From: Bradysia coprophila
Taxonomy: Eukaryota; Arthropoda; Insecta; Diptera; Sciaridae
NCBI RefSeq assembly: GCF_014529535.1
Contig: NW_023504014.1
Location: forward strand, 992,001 to 1,056,000
Direction: 5' to 3'
Length of the DNA: 64,000 bases
Below the pieces are notes generated by a model. That model saw only the letters and a list, made by a program, of their open reading frames with translations, had not been told where the DNA came from and searched no databases. Shown one piece after another: positions 26,801 through 35,793 of the stretch. Position numbers and translations under genes: made by a program. How positions within the stretch are numbered: position 1 is the first letter of the stretch; each line of letters starts with the position of its first letter.

Positions 26801-27553
26801 GTGTACAATGTTTACCTGTAATTAGCGCAACTGTTTTGTATGAGTGAATCAGCTGAAAAAAAAAATGCGTCGTTGAAAGTCGCCGACTGTAAGAGAACTA
26901 TTTGATGGAAGTAGTGTCGAAACATCAAGGTATCGAAGACATTGATCGACAGACATCGTTTTCTTTAGCTGAATTGAATTACTATTTCTATGTAATATAG
27001 TCGGATCCCTTGTGTCAATCCTCTCGCTCTACGTTTTTCGAACTTTTCAGTCATGATTGGGAATGAAAAGTGGTGATCGAAAGTCGACATTTTCAGTACA
27101 CTTTTGGCGAACGCAGAAAATTTTTCTGACACAACGGTCTGGGCTAATAATTCGATCTCTGTTTTCCAATTCAACTACAGTGACTAACATTCTAAAACCA
27201 GCCACTGTGTGGAATTGGAATTTTTCAATATTTTTGAGGGGTAAATGTCAAGTGTCATTGGTTTGTGCTGTGGCGTTTCAATCTCTGCGACTTGTCAAAA
27301 TTATCAGAAAAACTGAAATTTCTTGGATCGGCTGGTTTTAGAATGTTAGTCACTGTAGGAGCTAGAACCATGTTTCTGTTAGACGACAACAGACAGCGTG
27401 AAAACTCGGCTCAAAATAATCAAAAAATTTCCGTTTTCAGGTGACATATTTGAAAAGCTCGAAGACGAGGATGAACAAGGCTGGTGCAAGGGCCGGAAAA
27501 ATGGCAAAGTAGGTTTATATCCAGCAAATTATGTCGAAAATGTTCCGTCATAA
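8810..27553 (+). CDS. Syndapin (PACSIN), F-BAR and SH3 membrane-remodelling protein
   Basis: Ten coding exons: 8810-8913, 8995-9104, 18231-18379, 18442-18630, 24603-24829, 24907-25027, 25252-25362, 25703-25869, 25964-26136, 27441-27553. All introns are GT/AG and phases agree, giving 487 residues. The N-terminus ([18 protein letters not shown]) and the F-BAR domain (about residues 12-280, with [18 protein letters not shown] and [19 protein letters not shown]) are typical of syndapins. A low-complexity linker rich in Ser, Asn and Pro follows, then an NPF motif (406-408, the type bound by EHD proteins) in an acidic stretch, and a C-terminal SH3 domain (ALYDY at 434-438, ending YPANYVENV). In the family, F-BAR dimers bend membrane and the SH3 binds dynamin and WASP in endocytosis and at synapses. 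Introns 2 and 4 are 9.1 and 6.0 kb and filled with transposons. Intron 1 (81 bp) is open in frame. Confidence 0.95.
9235..10259 (+). mobile_element. CCCCGTAC-family element, copy 1
   Basis: It lies in Syndapin intron 2. It begins near CAAGGCATCAGAACAGTCGG and ends GTACTTCGTACGGGGCTAAA. AGCCCCGTAC near the left end is complementary to GTACGGGGCT at the right end. The interior holds repeats of the type TCAAATGAAACAAAAATTAG followed by GGGCCGAGTAGCGGCCTTAG, then a GGACAGAC microsatellite, then a conserved tail with CATCTATGAACATA and TTTGCCCTTACCGTCTGC. No protein-coding capacity is evident. Confidence 0.75.
10966..13376. mobile_element. TIR element CAGGGATTCCACG, copy A, carrying an RT insertion
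   Basis: The terminal inverted repeat CAGGGATTCCACG at 10966 matches CGTGGAATCCCTG ending at 13376. AAATTG directly flanks both ends, a likely target duplication. The interior matches copy B (34390-35793) almost base for base outside the insertions. The reverse-transcriptase fragment at 11177-12436 interrupts it. Without that, the element is about 1.15 kb with no obvious transposase, so it is probably non-autonomous. Confidence 0.75.
11177..12436 (-). pseudogene. 5'-truncated, frameshifted non-LTR reverse transcriptase fragment
   Basis: On the minus strand the sequence opens inside the RT domain (SSAYDTVW, motif A type), continues to GLPQGS (motif B), then shifts frame near 12255. A 297-residue frame runs 12264-11371 with the catalytic FADD box and a conserved RT C-terminal part ([19 protein letters not shown]). 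Jockey/CR1-type elements carry these motifs. The endonuclease and the RT N-terminus are missing, and a small deletion between motifs B and C breaks the frame, so this copy is dead. Its 3' end has a TAAATAAA-like tail. ATCAT is repeated at both junctions (11172-11176 and 12437-12441), and copy B at about 34712 shows the unoccupied site. Confidence 0.85.
13377..15649. other. Syndapin intron 2, nothing recognised
   Basis: AT-rich intronic sequence with short ORFs only (14868-15089 plus, 13592-13807 minus), none with a recognisable motif. Confidence 0.4.
15650..16610. mobile_element. TIR element with CTTAAGAGGCA ends
   Basis: The left end CTTAAGAGGCA followed by GCTAAAATTGTAGCCTACAT is matched in inverse at the right end (ATGTAGGCTACAATATTAGC, then GCCTCTTAAG). 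A further internal copy of the subterminal GTAGCCTACATTTGCG occurs near 16050. Two halves of the interior share a phrase about Thr/Val-like text only by chance, and no open coding frame is present. It contains the GGCGCC palindromes at 16083-16195. Confidence 0.55.
16083..16200. repeat. Cluster of GCAGGCGCCTGC palindromes
   Basis: The perfect 24-bp palindrome at 16127-16150 has half-site CTATTGGCAGGC followed by its exact complement. A second near-copy (16083-16106) begins CTATTCGCAGGC and ends CCTGCCAATAG. Two partial copies follow (CCTGCCAATAG at about 16158 and CTATTCGCAGGCG at about 16189). TTGGC and GCCAA bracket the centre. Confidence 0.7.
16738..17712. repeat. Large near-perfect palindrome, arms about 470 bp
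   Basis: The left arm (about 16738-17215) and right arm (about 17248-17712) are reverse complements with few differences, around a loop of about 30 bp. The arms contain AAAACCACTTTCAAAAAAAT, TACACGAGCCGTACAGGGTC and AAGGTAATTGCATGT. The same arm sequence recurs as separated halves at 20287-20550 and 21655-21960. Likely a foldback-type transposon. The minus-strand ORFs 17053-17262 and 17592-17831 fall in the arms and are not supported as genes. Confidence 0.7.
19198..20286 (+). repeat. Six-unit satellite array, 181-bp period
   Basis: Units start at 19198, 19379, 19562, 19743, 19924 and 20106 at GTTGGGTGTCTCGGTCTAG. Spacing is 181-183 bp because of small poly-T length changes. Units come in two versions: AACAATAATGAACC (units 1, 3, 5, 6) and GACGATAATGAGCC (units 2, 4). 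The array lies in Syndapin intron 4. Its end runs directly into AAAACCACTTTCAAAAAAAT, the arm sequence of the palindrome at 16738-17712, so the array appears to have expanded inside that element. Confidence 0.9.
20287..21960. mobile_element. Second copy of the 16738-type palindrome, split by a retroelement
   Basis: 20287-20552 and 21655-21960 match the left and right arms of the 16738-17712 palindrome (TCGAGGTACACGAAACGTAC on one side, TGTGTAACTGGAGAAATTTC on the other). Between them lies the retroelement at 20553-21642. Confidence 0.6.
20553..21642 (-). mobile_element. 1.09-kb retroelement sharing its body and tail with the SINE
   Basis: It is flanked by an exact 12-bp duplication, CGTAAGACTCTA (20541-20552 and 21643-21654). 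Read on the minus strand it ends in a run of CTAAT pentamers (the plus strand shows ATTAG repeats at 20552-20576). The plus-strand part from about 20577 to 20965 is homologous to the reverse complement of the SINE body at 44490-44905 (GCCCAGCACCTAAGCCTC, GGGCCTGTTGTGCTATTG, CGTCCCATACGTTGTGAATT). The remaining roughly 670 bp, 5' on the minus strand, is not in the SINE. No RT domain is visible, so this is either a truncated LINE or a long non-autonomous element. Confidence 0.7.
22270..22430. mobile_element. hAT-like MITE, CAGTGCCTA ends
   Basis: The left end CAGTGCCTATATTCGCGAAA matches the right end TTTTCTCGAATAAAGGCACTG in inverse. ATCTGCAT and CTCTGCAT (7 of 8 identical) flank the element. 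The interior is low-complexity CGAAAATT/AAATTTT text. It lies in Syndapin intron 4. Confidence 0.7.
22703..24160. mobile_element. Foldback element with inverted arms of about 540 bp
   Basis: The arms at about 22703-23249 and 23628-24160 are near-identical reverse complements. The outer ends are TTAAGAGTGATATCG and CGATATCACTCTTAA. Each arm has the GTGATAG(C/G)TCGTT motif (22765-22777; complement at 24086-24098). The roughly 380-bp centre has further short inverted homology (CTACTATTC and GAATAGTAG). Both arms hold the same 63-codon frame beginning [20 protein letters not shown] (22921-23112 minus, 23751-23942 plus). This is more likely arm identity than a gene. Part of the arm recurs inside 49101-50623. 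Confidence 0.75.
26697..26891. mobile_element. TACAGT-type MITE, intact copy
   Basis: Ends are TACAGTCGACGACTTTGAAA and TTGAAAGTCGCCGACTGTA. They begin and end with TA, fitting Tc1/mariner-like insertion at TA. The interior carries GTTTCAGCTGTTTTTGAGCTG and the inverse CAGCTG. It lies in the last Syndapin intron. Confidence 0.7.
27176..27357. mobile_element. TACAGT-type MITE with 28-bp perfect TIRs
   Basis: The 28 bases starting TACAGTGACTAACATTCTAA at 27176 are the exact reverse complement of the 28 ending TTAGAATGTTAGTCACTGTA at 27357. The element is 182 bp. Exact TIR identity suggests a fairly young insertion. It lies 83 bp upstream of the last Syndapin exon. Confidence 0.85.
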
Positions 27554-28250
27554 AAACGATAATGCAGTGCATGATGAATATTCACCGTTGAGGGTGTATT
27601 AGTGTTAAAGATGCACCGCGAGATGGGGTGTGTGTTGTGTTAAATAAATTTCTTTAAAATGAAAGGGAAAAACAAAGGAAGAGAAAAACAAAATAGAATT
27701 TCGTTAGAGAGATTTGATCATTTCACTCTCTCAATGGGAAAAACACCTAACACCACAAAAATGTTGTATTTTGTTGTGACATTTTTTGGTTTTTTTTTTT
27801 CGTTTTGTTTGTGTGGAATGATTTGAATTTACCGGTAAATTTAAATTATTTTATGTTTTAAAACATTTATCCTTTTTTTTTCTTTGTTAAATTTAGCAGT
27901 TAAAGAGTTCTGGTAATAAGAATCAAAAGAAGAAAAAAAATCTTTAAATATTTTTGTTATTTGTTATTTATCAAGAAGAAGAAGAAGAAAAAGAAATCTA
28001 AGGAAACCTGTATAATCCGCGATATATACATTAATGGTAAAAGAAATCGTTTTTTTTAGACGTAAAAGGAAAAATATTTCGGAAGAATTGAGAGGACGGG
28101 AGGGATAGAGGAAAGAGTTCAATTTTTTTTTTTGTAAAATCTAAATCATTGTCGATATAAAAGGGATATTACAATCACCTAAAATGTATGGCACCTCCAA
28201 TTTAGAAATTTAAGGTAATTTTGAAAATAAAATTGCAAAAAAGAAAAATT
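27554..28250 (+). promoter_or_regulatory. Syndapin 3' UTR and poly(A) region
   Basis: AATAAA at 27643-27648 lies about 90 bp after the stop codon. Further A/T-rich sequence with additional AATAAA-like hexamers continues to about 28230. Which site is used cannot be told from the sequence. Confidence 0.5.
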
Positions 28251-28351
28251 TTTGTTTCTGGTTGAAAGGAATTGTTTTGTTGGATTGGATTCGGTTTTTG
28301 TTTCATTATTTAACAAAACTTAACACATTGCAGAATAATGCGCACGCTGGA

Positions 28352-28483
28352 ACTTTAGACACCCTGGCGAGTAGTAAAGGAGTCGAGGGCTACATCCAAA
28401 TAAAATTTAAAAACTCTAAAATTTAATTTTTGATTTTTAAAACTTCTCTTTACTCCTTTACTGATTTGCAGGGTGCCTAAAGT
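28352..28483. repeat. Short palindromic MITE
   Basis: ACTTTAGACACCCTG and AGTAAAGGAGT at the left are matched in inverse by ACTCCTTTACTG and CAGGGTGCCTAAAGT at the right. The centre is poly-A/T. Confidence 0.6.
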
Positions 28484-28551
28484 CGACAAGACACAATAAC
28501 CGGCAAAGTGTTAAATAGAGTCGCGACACCACCTCTGATTTTTCTTCACTA

Positions 28552-29253
28552 TTGAGGAACTCGAGTACTATAAGGAACCACATTCAGTTCGCGGATCCAT
28601 CCAGCCGTTTCGGAGAACCGGCACTCATGGCCGTGCGGGACCAACGAGTCAATTTGAATTCAGATTGTTATCGCAACGGATAGGGGGACCAATTCTAAGC
28701 TAATTCGTGTTAAAATGGCTTCCCTCCACAACCTGACCACGTAGCTACAGTCAGCTAAAGTCGAAAATTCGACATCTTTGAATGGTGATATGTCCAAGAC
28801 GAAGAAAGTTTGAAACTATTTGAATGGCGATATTGGTAGAGGATTCCATGCTCTATTAAACGCCGAGAATGGATTTTACAAAATTTGTCTGAATTGTACA
28901 ATATTTGAAAAATTTTATTTTCACTATCCTCGGCGAAACTTGAACTCCTCTGTAACACACAGGTAGACCCGTCTTGCAACAAAACAATAATGCCTGATCA
29001 GTCTGCAGTCTAAGCTTTACAACGATCCCAAACTTGCCATACCAGCCTCACAACAAGTATCTGTTACGACATTTTGTTTGCAGCAAGGTCACTCTACGAC
29101 AAAATGTTCAATTTATTATCTATTTTCAAGTGGCCGTTCCTTTAGGATGAGTGGAATTGTTACATTAATTACGTGTATTTAAGTTCTCCGAAACGGCTGG
29201 ATGGATCCGCGAACTGAATGTGGTTCCTTATAGTACTCGAGTCGAGTCCCTCA
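28552..29253. mobile_element. 702-bp TIR element, TIRs about 70 bp
   Basis: The left arm 28552-28618 (TTGAGGAACTCGAGTACTAT onward, with GCGGATCCATCCAGCCGTTT) is the near-exact reverse complement of 29183-29253. The right arm has a four-base insertion near its outer end. The interior shows no transposase, so it is probably non-autonomous. Confidence 0.75.
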
Positions 29254-29633
29254 ATAAGAACATGAAGTTTTGTTCAACCTCACGGTTAACCGTTGAGAAA
29301 AGAAAATATCAAATTCCAATAAAAGAATCGAAATTTCTGGACCAAGCGCAGCGAGTGCTGCAAATCACTGAAGTTGGAAATTGGTATTTTCTCTCCGAGA
29401 TTAATGTTTTTCATGTTTGTGATAGCGAGAAAACGAGTTACTTCGAAATGTTGTCACTTCTAAACTATTTGCAATCGGGTAAAATAAACTTCGTCGAAAA
29501 ACCCAATTGTTACGCCAGTTTGCACCAGGAAGATTCAAGATGCTTCTGTCGAAACACCGAATTCTTAGAATACTTTGTACAAGGCGGAGTCGGTTCTGTC
29601 CAACCTAAACGTAAAGTCAGTTCGAACAAGTAA
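29220..29633 (+). other. Unassigned ORF, 137 codons
   Basis: The open frame begins inside the right inverted repeat of the element at 28552-29253 and continues past its end. The product is Cys-containing and of mixed composition (for example CYASLHQEDSRCFCRNTEF). I recognise no family. No flanking splice sites or related copies were seen in this window, so it is listed only as the longest open stretch between Syndapin and the next repeats. Confidence 0.2.
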
Positions 29634-30246
29634 AGATGAAGTGTTGCAAGGCTGTATTAGTGAAAATAGTGATGTGTAGACCACCCGGGTTAAATTTTAA
29701 GTTTTTTTTAATTTCCTAAATTTTCTAAGATTTCTGAAATTTCAAAAATTTGTAGAAATTTGACGAAATTCCAGATTTTTTTGGAAAAGTTCTAAAGTTT
29801 CTGAGAAAAGTCAAGCAATTTTCACACCCCAAATGCTGGGATGAAACACTAGTTTTCTCAACGCGCAAGCATGAACATTATTTCTTCATTACAAAATTAC
29901 TTACCGATTTTCAAACAAAAAATTCGTCCTACTCCGATTTCATGAAATATAAAAAAGCAATCCATCGATTTACGAAAATGTAAACAAGAAAAACCTTAGC
30001 GCTTAGTGAACGGTAGTAGAATGAGGAAATGAAAATGAGAAAAAATTGTAAGACAAAAGAAGAAGAATTTTTGCGTGTAATTTACAGGATCAAGTTGTAA
30101 CGTACTATTTAACATTGTAAAAACAAACAAATTAAACAAAAAATTATGTCAAAAAAGAGAAAACGGTTAATGAGAAATAAAAATTTGAAAAAAAAGCAAA
30201 CAATAAACGAAGCGAAAGCGAAAATGTACTAGTTCAATGGACCAAT

Positions 30247-32136
30247 ACTGAAAAAAAAAGTTTACGTCTGACACGTATAAAGTGTGGTAAGGTAGTTATA
30301 CACCAGTCATGTATGCGTACTTACACATGACACGTATTTCCATACATAGTCATTGTATAATATACGATGACTAAGGTAAACGAGCCGTCAGAACAGTCGG
30401 AGCGTTTGCTGCGACTGAGCCCCGTACGAACCCGTACATCTATTGCGCACGTGACCCTAGTGCGTCTGTCACCCTAGTTGAAGTAAAATTATTATGAAAT
30501 GTGTTCATCTTACAAATTGCGCATAGCGCAATTACGAAGCCCCGTACGACGTTCCTTTCAAATGTAACACAAATTTCAAGTTGACCTAAAATTTTAATTT
30601 ATTGAGAGGCCTAAGGCCTAGTTACGGCCTTAGTCCAACGACCCAAATTTATTTTTTTTTTCAACAGCATTATATTCGGCCTTCGATTACCTTCCAAATG
30701 AAACAAAAATTAGGAAAATCGGATGAAATTTACTCGAGATATATGCAAAACACACTTAGGGCCGTGGAGAGGCCTTAGTCCAAGGACCCAAATTTTAAAT
30801 TTTTTTCAACAAGATTCTATTCGGCCTTCGATTACCTACCTTTTAAATGAAACAAAAATTAGGAAAATCGGATGAAATTTACTCGGTGTTATATGCAAAA
30901 TACACCTAGGGCCGAGTAGCGGCCTTAGTCCAAGGACCCAAATTTAATTTTTTTTCAACAACAATCAACTCCTCGTTCGATTACTTTTCAAATGAAACAA
31001 AAATTAGGAAAATCGGATCAAATTTACTCGAGTTATATGCAAAATACACCTAGGGCCGTGGAGAGGCCTTAGTCCAAGGACCCAAATTTTAAATTTTTTT
31101 TCAACAACATTCTATTCGGCCTTCGATTACCTTTTAAATGAAACAAAAATTAGGAAAATCGGATGAAATTTACTCGAGTTATATGCAAAATAGACTTAGG
31201 GCCGAGAAGCGGCCTTAGTCCAAGGACCCAAATTTAATTTTTTTTTCAACAAAAATCAATTCCTCGTTCGATTACTTTTCAAATGAAACAAAAATTAGGA
31301 AAATCGGATGAAATTTACTCGAGTTATATGCAAAATACACTTAGGCCGTGTAGCGGGCTTAGTCCAAGGACCCAAATTTAATTTTTTTTTTCCAACAACA
31401 TTCTATTTGGTGTTCGATTACCTTCCAAATGAAACAAAAATTAGGAAAATCGGATCAAATTTACTCGAGTTATATGCAAAACACACTTAGGGCCGTGGAG
31501 AGGCCTTAGTCCAAGGACCCAAATTTAAAACGTTCTTCGCCACATTATATTCGGGCTTCGATTACCTTTCAAATGAAACAAAAATCACGAAAAAAGGATG
31601 AAATGGAGATGACACTTAGGGCCGAGTAGCCTTTCACTTCTAGGGCCCTAACTCACGGGCCATTCACCCGATTTTAATAAACTTTTTTTTCCTGGAGTTT
31701 TTTTTGCCGTAAATATCCCCAAAAGACCTTAAAGCACTTAAAGCACCCAAATATGCCCATCTTCGAACTTAGCCTCACTATTTTGACTATCTTTCAGGGA
31801 AAAATTTTTTTTTGAAATCGGATTTGATTTACTCAGGATATCGACGTGACGGACAGACGGACAGACGGACAGACAAAATTTTTAATGCGGATTCGTCATC
31901 TATGAACATAGGCAAACACTTTGCCCTTACCGTCTGCTTCGAATTCCATCAATTACACACGGCATCGTAATCCTATAAGCCTCTTTGTACTTCGTACGGG
32001 GCTAAAAACATGACACTCGTATTTTATACAAGACGTATGTATAACAAAACGTGTCGTACGTTAGCACGCATACGTGTCTGTCGTATAACTTCCTTACCAC
32101 ACTGTATACGTGTCAGACGTAATCTTTTTTCTCAGT
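30247..32136. mobile_element. TIR element TTACGTCTGACACGTATA, interrupted by CCCCGTAC copy 2
   Basis: The left end has TTACGTCTGACACGTATAAA then GTGTGGTAAGG. The right end has CCTTACCACACTGTATACG then TGTCAGACGTAA. Poly-A/poly-T segments with ACTGA/TCAGT lie outside them. Inner parts repeat TACG/CGTA-rich words. The element is split by the insertion at 30381-32008, leaving about 260 bp of its own sequence. Confidence 0.65.
30381..32008 (+). mobile_element. CCCCGTAC-family element, copy 2
   Basis: It has the same start (GTCAGAACAGTCGGAGCG), subterminal AGCCCCGTACGAA and end (TTCGTACGGGGCTAAAAA) as the other copies. The interior has about seven tandem units of about 150 bp, each with TTCGATTACCTTTCAAATG, then AAAATTAGGAAAATCGGAT, then GGGCCGTGGAGAGGCCTTAG. 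A GGACAGAC microsatellite and the conserved tail follow. ORF 31308-31490 is repeat-derived. Confidence 0.8.
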
Positions 32137-33979
32137 GAATGAAGATATTGTCCTGATTCACCTACCAGTTGACCATTGAGTCAGTTTCATCCACAGAATT
32201 TTATTGCCATTCATAGTTAGACGAACAATTGAACAACACACCTCCTCCACTCATTTCATTGCATCAAACCCAGACTATAGATAAAAATGTCACGTCGAGT
32301 CGCGCACTGTAAGTATTTAGGTTATGGAGAAAGGAATTTTTCCCATCGAGCGATCAAAAATACCTTGGAGAGACCTTGATCAGATTGTTACTTTTCTGAG
32401 AAGGCAGTGGTAAAAGAACCACTTGAAAAGCGTTACTGACATTGACCATTAGCCGAATAGAGAGAAAAAACATTTGAAAAAGAGTTGTAAATCGAATCCG
32501 ATTTTGTAATTTATTTTTACAACGCAGGAGAGAAAATAGTCAATTTCTGACCTCAGCTGAAAGTTCGGAAGCCTTTGTTGTCAAAAACGTTGTGCTTAAC
32601 TCGGTAAAAAAGTTGGAAATTGCATTTTCTCGGGTGAATTGGACAACACTCTTGAAGTGCAATATCCACCTTTTCTTCCTTCATTGAACCAATAACTATT
32701 GTTGCCTTGCAGCCGAGAATTGCGTAAATACCACAGAAACATCTCTGGTCAATACTGTCTCACTCAAAACCAGTTTTTTGCAATTTCCGCCGGGACATTT
32801 TGAGGCGTGTGGGAAAGTTGTATTTCGAGCCGAAGACGAGGCAAAAAAAATGTCCCAGCAAGACAGCATACTATTGCTATTGCAGGAAACCATTGATGTA
32901 ATAGAAGTTAAACCATTGCTGTAATAGAAGGGAAACCATTGCTGCAATTGGAGTATCGGAAAGTTTCTTGTCGGGGGATTACATTTTCCGACTAACTGAA
33001 ATTCAGTAAAATATTTATACCGGGACCCAATGAAGGTCATCGGAAACGCTTAAATTCGAGTATGAATTTCTGGATTATTTCTCAAGTTTTTCCCGGGAAC
33101 CAATGCTATTTGAACCGTAATTTTCCGAAAATACCCATGCATGTTTGTATGGTACACACAGCACAAACGACAACGCAAAGCACCAATGGAATTTTTTTTT
33201 GACCAAATTCAAAGAACATTTTAAGCAAATGATGATCACGTAACTCTGCATCATCTTCATCATTGGCACAGCACAGCTACTAGCATGAACACTGAATTGA
33301 CAAGTGTCAAATTTGGAGGCTTTAGTGATACGAGCTACCACTTGGGATTCTTTGTATTGTATGTTTTAACTCATACAACGAAAGCAAGTCATCTATCTGC
33401 ACAACAGAAACGCAGTACCTACAGGTTTCTTCCATCGTACGGTAAAAACGAATTTTGACAGGCCGAAAACAACCGACCGTCATCCGCAGAAGCAAACATA
33501 ACCGCAACTTAAACAAATTTGTTCGTTAAAACTTCAAAGTGAGGTTGTGTTGGCTTCTCTGTGGATGACGATTGACATTTTGAACGATCTTGGAAGAAAC
33601 CTACTGTGGTTTCATCAGTCTCCGAATATTTTGTATGTTCATGCTAGAAGCAGGGCTGTGTCATTGGTCATAAACTTCATTTTACACAGTTTTACAGGTA
33701 ACAATGAAAATGACTAACGTGAACATTTTTTGGAAAATAGAAATTTTTTTGAGCAATTTTTTGCGTCTGATTTTTGTAAATTGTATTTTATGAACACTAA
33801 CTGGGATACAGTTTATATGTCATATTAATTTGTAGCCAAGTACAAGTACTTTAGCGAACAATTAAAGGAGATTGTTGTTGAAAGAAATGTATTTTCTTTT
33901 GGGCAAAATTAGAAATGAGAGATAAGCAAACGGAAAACTTGGTAAGTACTGCTTTCAGAAGGTAACCCGAATAGTGATC
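32137..33979. other. Non-coding, no gene recognised
   Basis: The ORFs at 32696-33040 and 33075-33341 (minus) have no recognisable motif or splice context. No clear repeat boundary was found. Confidence 0.35.
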
Positions 33980-34150
33980 AGTCACTTTAGGCATGAATTT
34001 GCTTCAGCTGTTTTCCAGCTGGTCCCACTCATACAAACAAAAAACTGCTAATACGGATGAAATAGTTACACGCGTATAAGAAATTTTGTTTGTATGAGTG
34101 GACCATCTAAAAAGCAGCTGTCTGTCTAAATACCACTGAAGTCCACTGTA
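33980..34150. mobile_element. MITE with CATGAATTTGCTTCAGCTG subterminal sequence
   Basis: Left CATGAATTTGCTTCAGCTG and CCCACTCATACAAAC are matched in inverse by GTTTGTATGAGTGGACC and AGCAGCTGTCTGTCTAAATA, and the right end is CCACTGTA. The same subterminal words occur at 34437-34533, 38094-38216 and 49025-50774. Confidence 0.6.
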
Positions 34151-34172
34151 CTTTACAAAAGGTGATCGGTAG

Positions 34173-34267
34173 ATCTATCACCTGAATTGTTTCGCTTTAT
34201 AACAGAACACTAACCAGATCTCAATGAGATCATCTCATCGTTTATTCTCGTCATCTATAGCAGATGG
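34173..34267 (-). repeat. Repeat, inverted relative to 36347-36445
   Basis: ATCTATCACCTGAATTGTTT and TAACAGAACACTAA here are the reverse complement, with differences, of sequence at 36347-36445. The two copies are 2.2 kb apart. Confidence 0.55.
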
Positions 34268-34436
34268 ACTAGACCTTTTCGATAAGTTTGCTGTGACTCA
34301 ATTTATCTGATTTGAAACCTGACGTGGTTTCCCTGAACTCTTTATGATTTTCAGATTCAGTTCAAGTTTACCGGACCTGTTCTAGTTGCCAGGGATTCCA
34401 CGGAGAATTTAAAGTGAAAAAGTCGAAAAGTGAGCA

Positions 34437-34533
34437 TACAGTCAAAGACAGTCAATTTTCAGCATAAATTTGCTTCAGCTGTTTTTCAGCTGATCCACAC
34501 ATACTGCCTACAAATTGACTGCCTTTGACTGTA
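34437..34533. mobile_element. 97-bp TACAGT-type MITE
   Basis: Ends TACAGTCAAAGACAGTCAAT and ATTGACTGCCTTTGACTGTA are inverse with one mismatch. The centre has TTTGCTTCAGCTG and CAGCTGATCCACACATAC. It sits in copy B and is absent from copy A. Confidence 0.75.
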
Positions 34534-34952
34534 AGTCACGAAAATAGTTGCTAGAAATAGTTGATTTTCTGATCTAAAAGTAGGTAAAAAAGTGAGTTTT
34601 CGGGGTAATTTTTACGCGAAGCCAAAGTTATACCGCAAGTAAGTTTCTAAAAATTAAAATTCGTCATTCTCAACTAGAACTTTGTTGCGTCACATCAGCA
34701 CTTTTCGAATCATCATGAATTGCTTGTGTCAAAATGGGTGTAAATTCAGAAAGAATCCAGGTTTCGGCATGTTGTCGTAAACTTTGATGTGGAGAACATT
34801 GAGGGCATCCGTTACCCCCATCTTACTTCTTACATTTCCTATGACTCAGTCTGGAAGGCTTGAGATAAAATTTGTAACGTTCAAGAGAAATCGGCAGATA
34901 AAATTGACTGAAAAGCAGAACCTCATTTTTTGTGCCGATTTCTGGTGACATT

Positions 34953-35096
34953 GGGGTAGGGTAATCTCGCACACCACACAAATTCATGGTGTGCGAGATT
35001 CACATCTAAGTGGTGAATCTCGCACAGTCATGACTTTTCGTTACATGTCGTAAAAGGACGCATACTATGATCGCGTGTGCGAGATTCCCCGACACC
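34953..35096. mobile_element. 144-bp MITE with four CTCGCACA boxes and 8-bp target duplication
   Basis: It is flanked by GTGACATT on both sides (34945-34952, 35097-35104). Copy A has a single GTGACATT at the matching place, so the insertion is proven by comparison. Left end GGGGTAGGGTAATCTCGCAC and right end GTGCGAGATTCCCCGACACC form imperfect TIRs. CTCGCACA occurs four times in alternating orientation. An 8-bp duplication fits the hAT or P superfamilies. Confidence 0.85.
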
Positions 35097-35793
35097 GTGA
35101 CATTATGGACCCGCCCGATATGCATAAAAAATAAACATTTCTGTTGGAAATTGATAGAACAATTACGGCGCTACAGAACTTTAATGGACGTTGCGTGTGA
35201 GAAGCTTTGGTGTAATTTTTATGGTCAATCAAACAGACTTCCATCCTCCCTAATCAGGATTTCAATAAAAACTAACTATTTTCGAGCTCACCATTAAACT
35301 CTTGTTCTTGTGTCTGCTGTTTTCATTTGACGTTTGTTTCATTGAGACTTAATCCATACCTGATCTGAAACCTGGAGAGTTACCAGGAAAATTTGTATGA
35401 AAGTTGCAGGTTACCTGTAACTCACCTGACAGCTTTGAAGCTCTGATCAGATCCATCCACCATAATAAGCGTGCGTTCTGGTTGAATGACTCAAGCTCGT
35501 GGTGGAATCAAAAAGTAGATTGGAGTCGACGCAAAGTTTCTGCGTACACTAACTCCAGAGGTAACATTACTAAATGATAATGTACAAGACTGGAAAAAAA
35601 AAGAGAGTTTCGAGCTCCCGAAATTTCACAAATCTAGCATGGTTTCCAACCTGTTTTAAGTGGTCTTGAAAAAAGTGAGTGAACGGATTGAAAAAAGTTG
35701 AAAAAAGTGAGAAATCGAGCAAATTGTTGCTCACTTTTTCACATGTTGAAATTAGTTGTAAAAAGTGAGAAAAGTGAGTGCGTGGAATCCCTG

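Larger units (their letters stand above)
34390..35793. mobile_element. TIR element CAGGGATTCCACG, copy B
   Basis: Same ends as copy A (10966-13376). It lacks the RT insertion, giving the empty target at about 34705-34715, but has its own two MITE insertions (34437-34533 and 34953-35096). Flanks TAGTTGC and TAGTTCG suggest a degraded target duplication. Confidence 0.75.

Noticed and set aside
32696..33341. Minus-strand ORFs of 114 and 88 codons
   Set aside because: No domain, no consistent splice structure and unremarkable composition.
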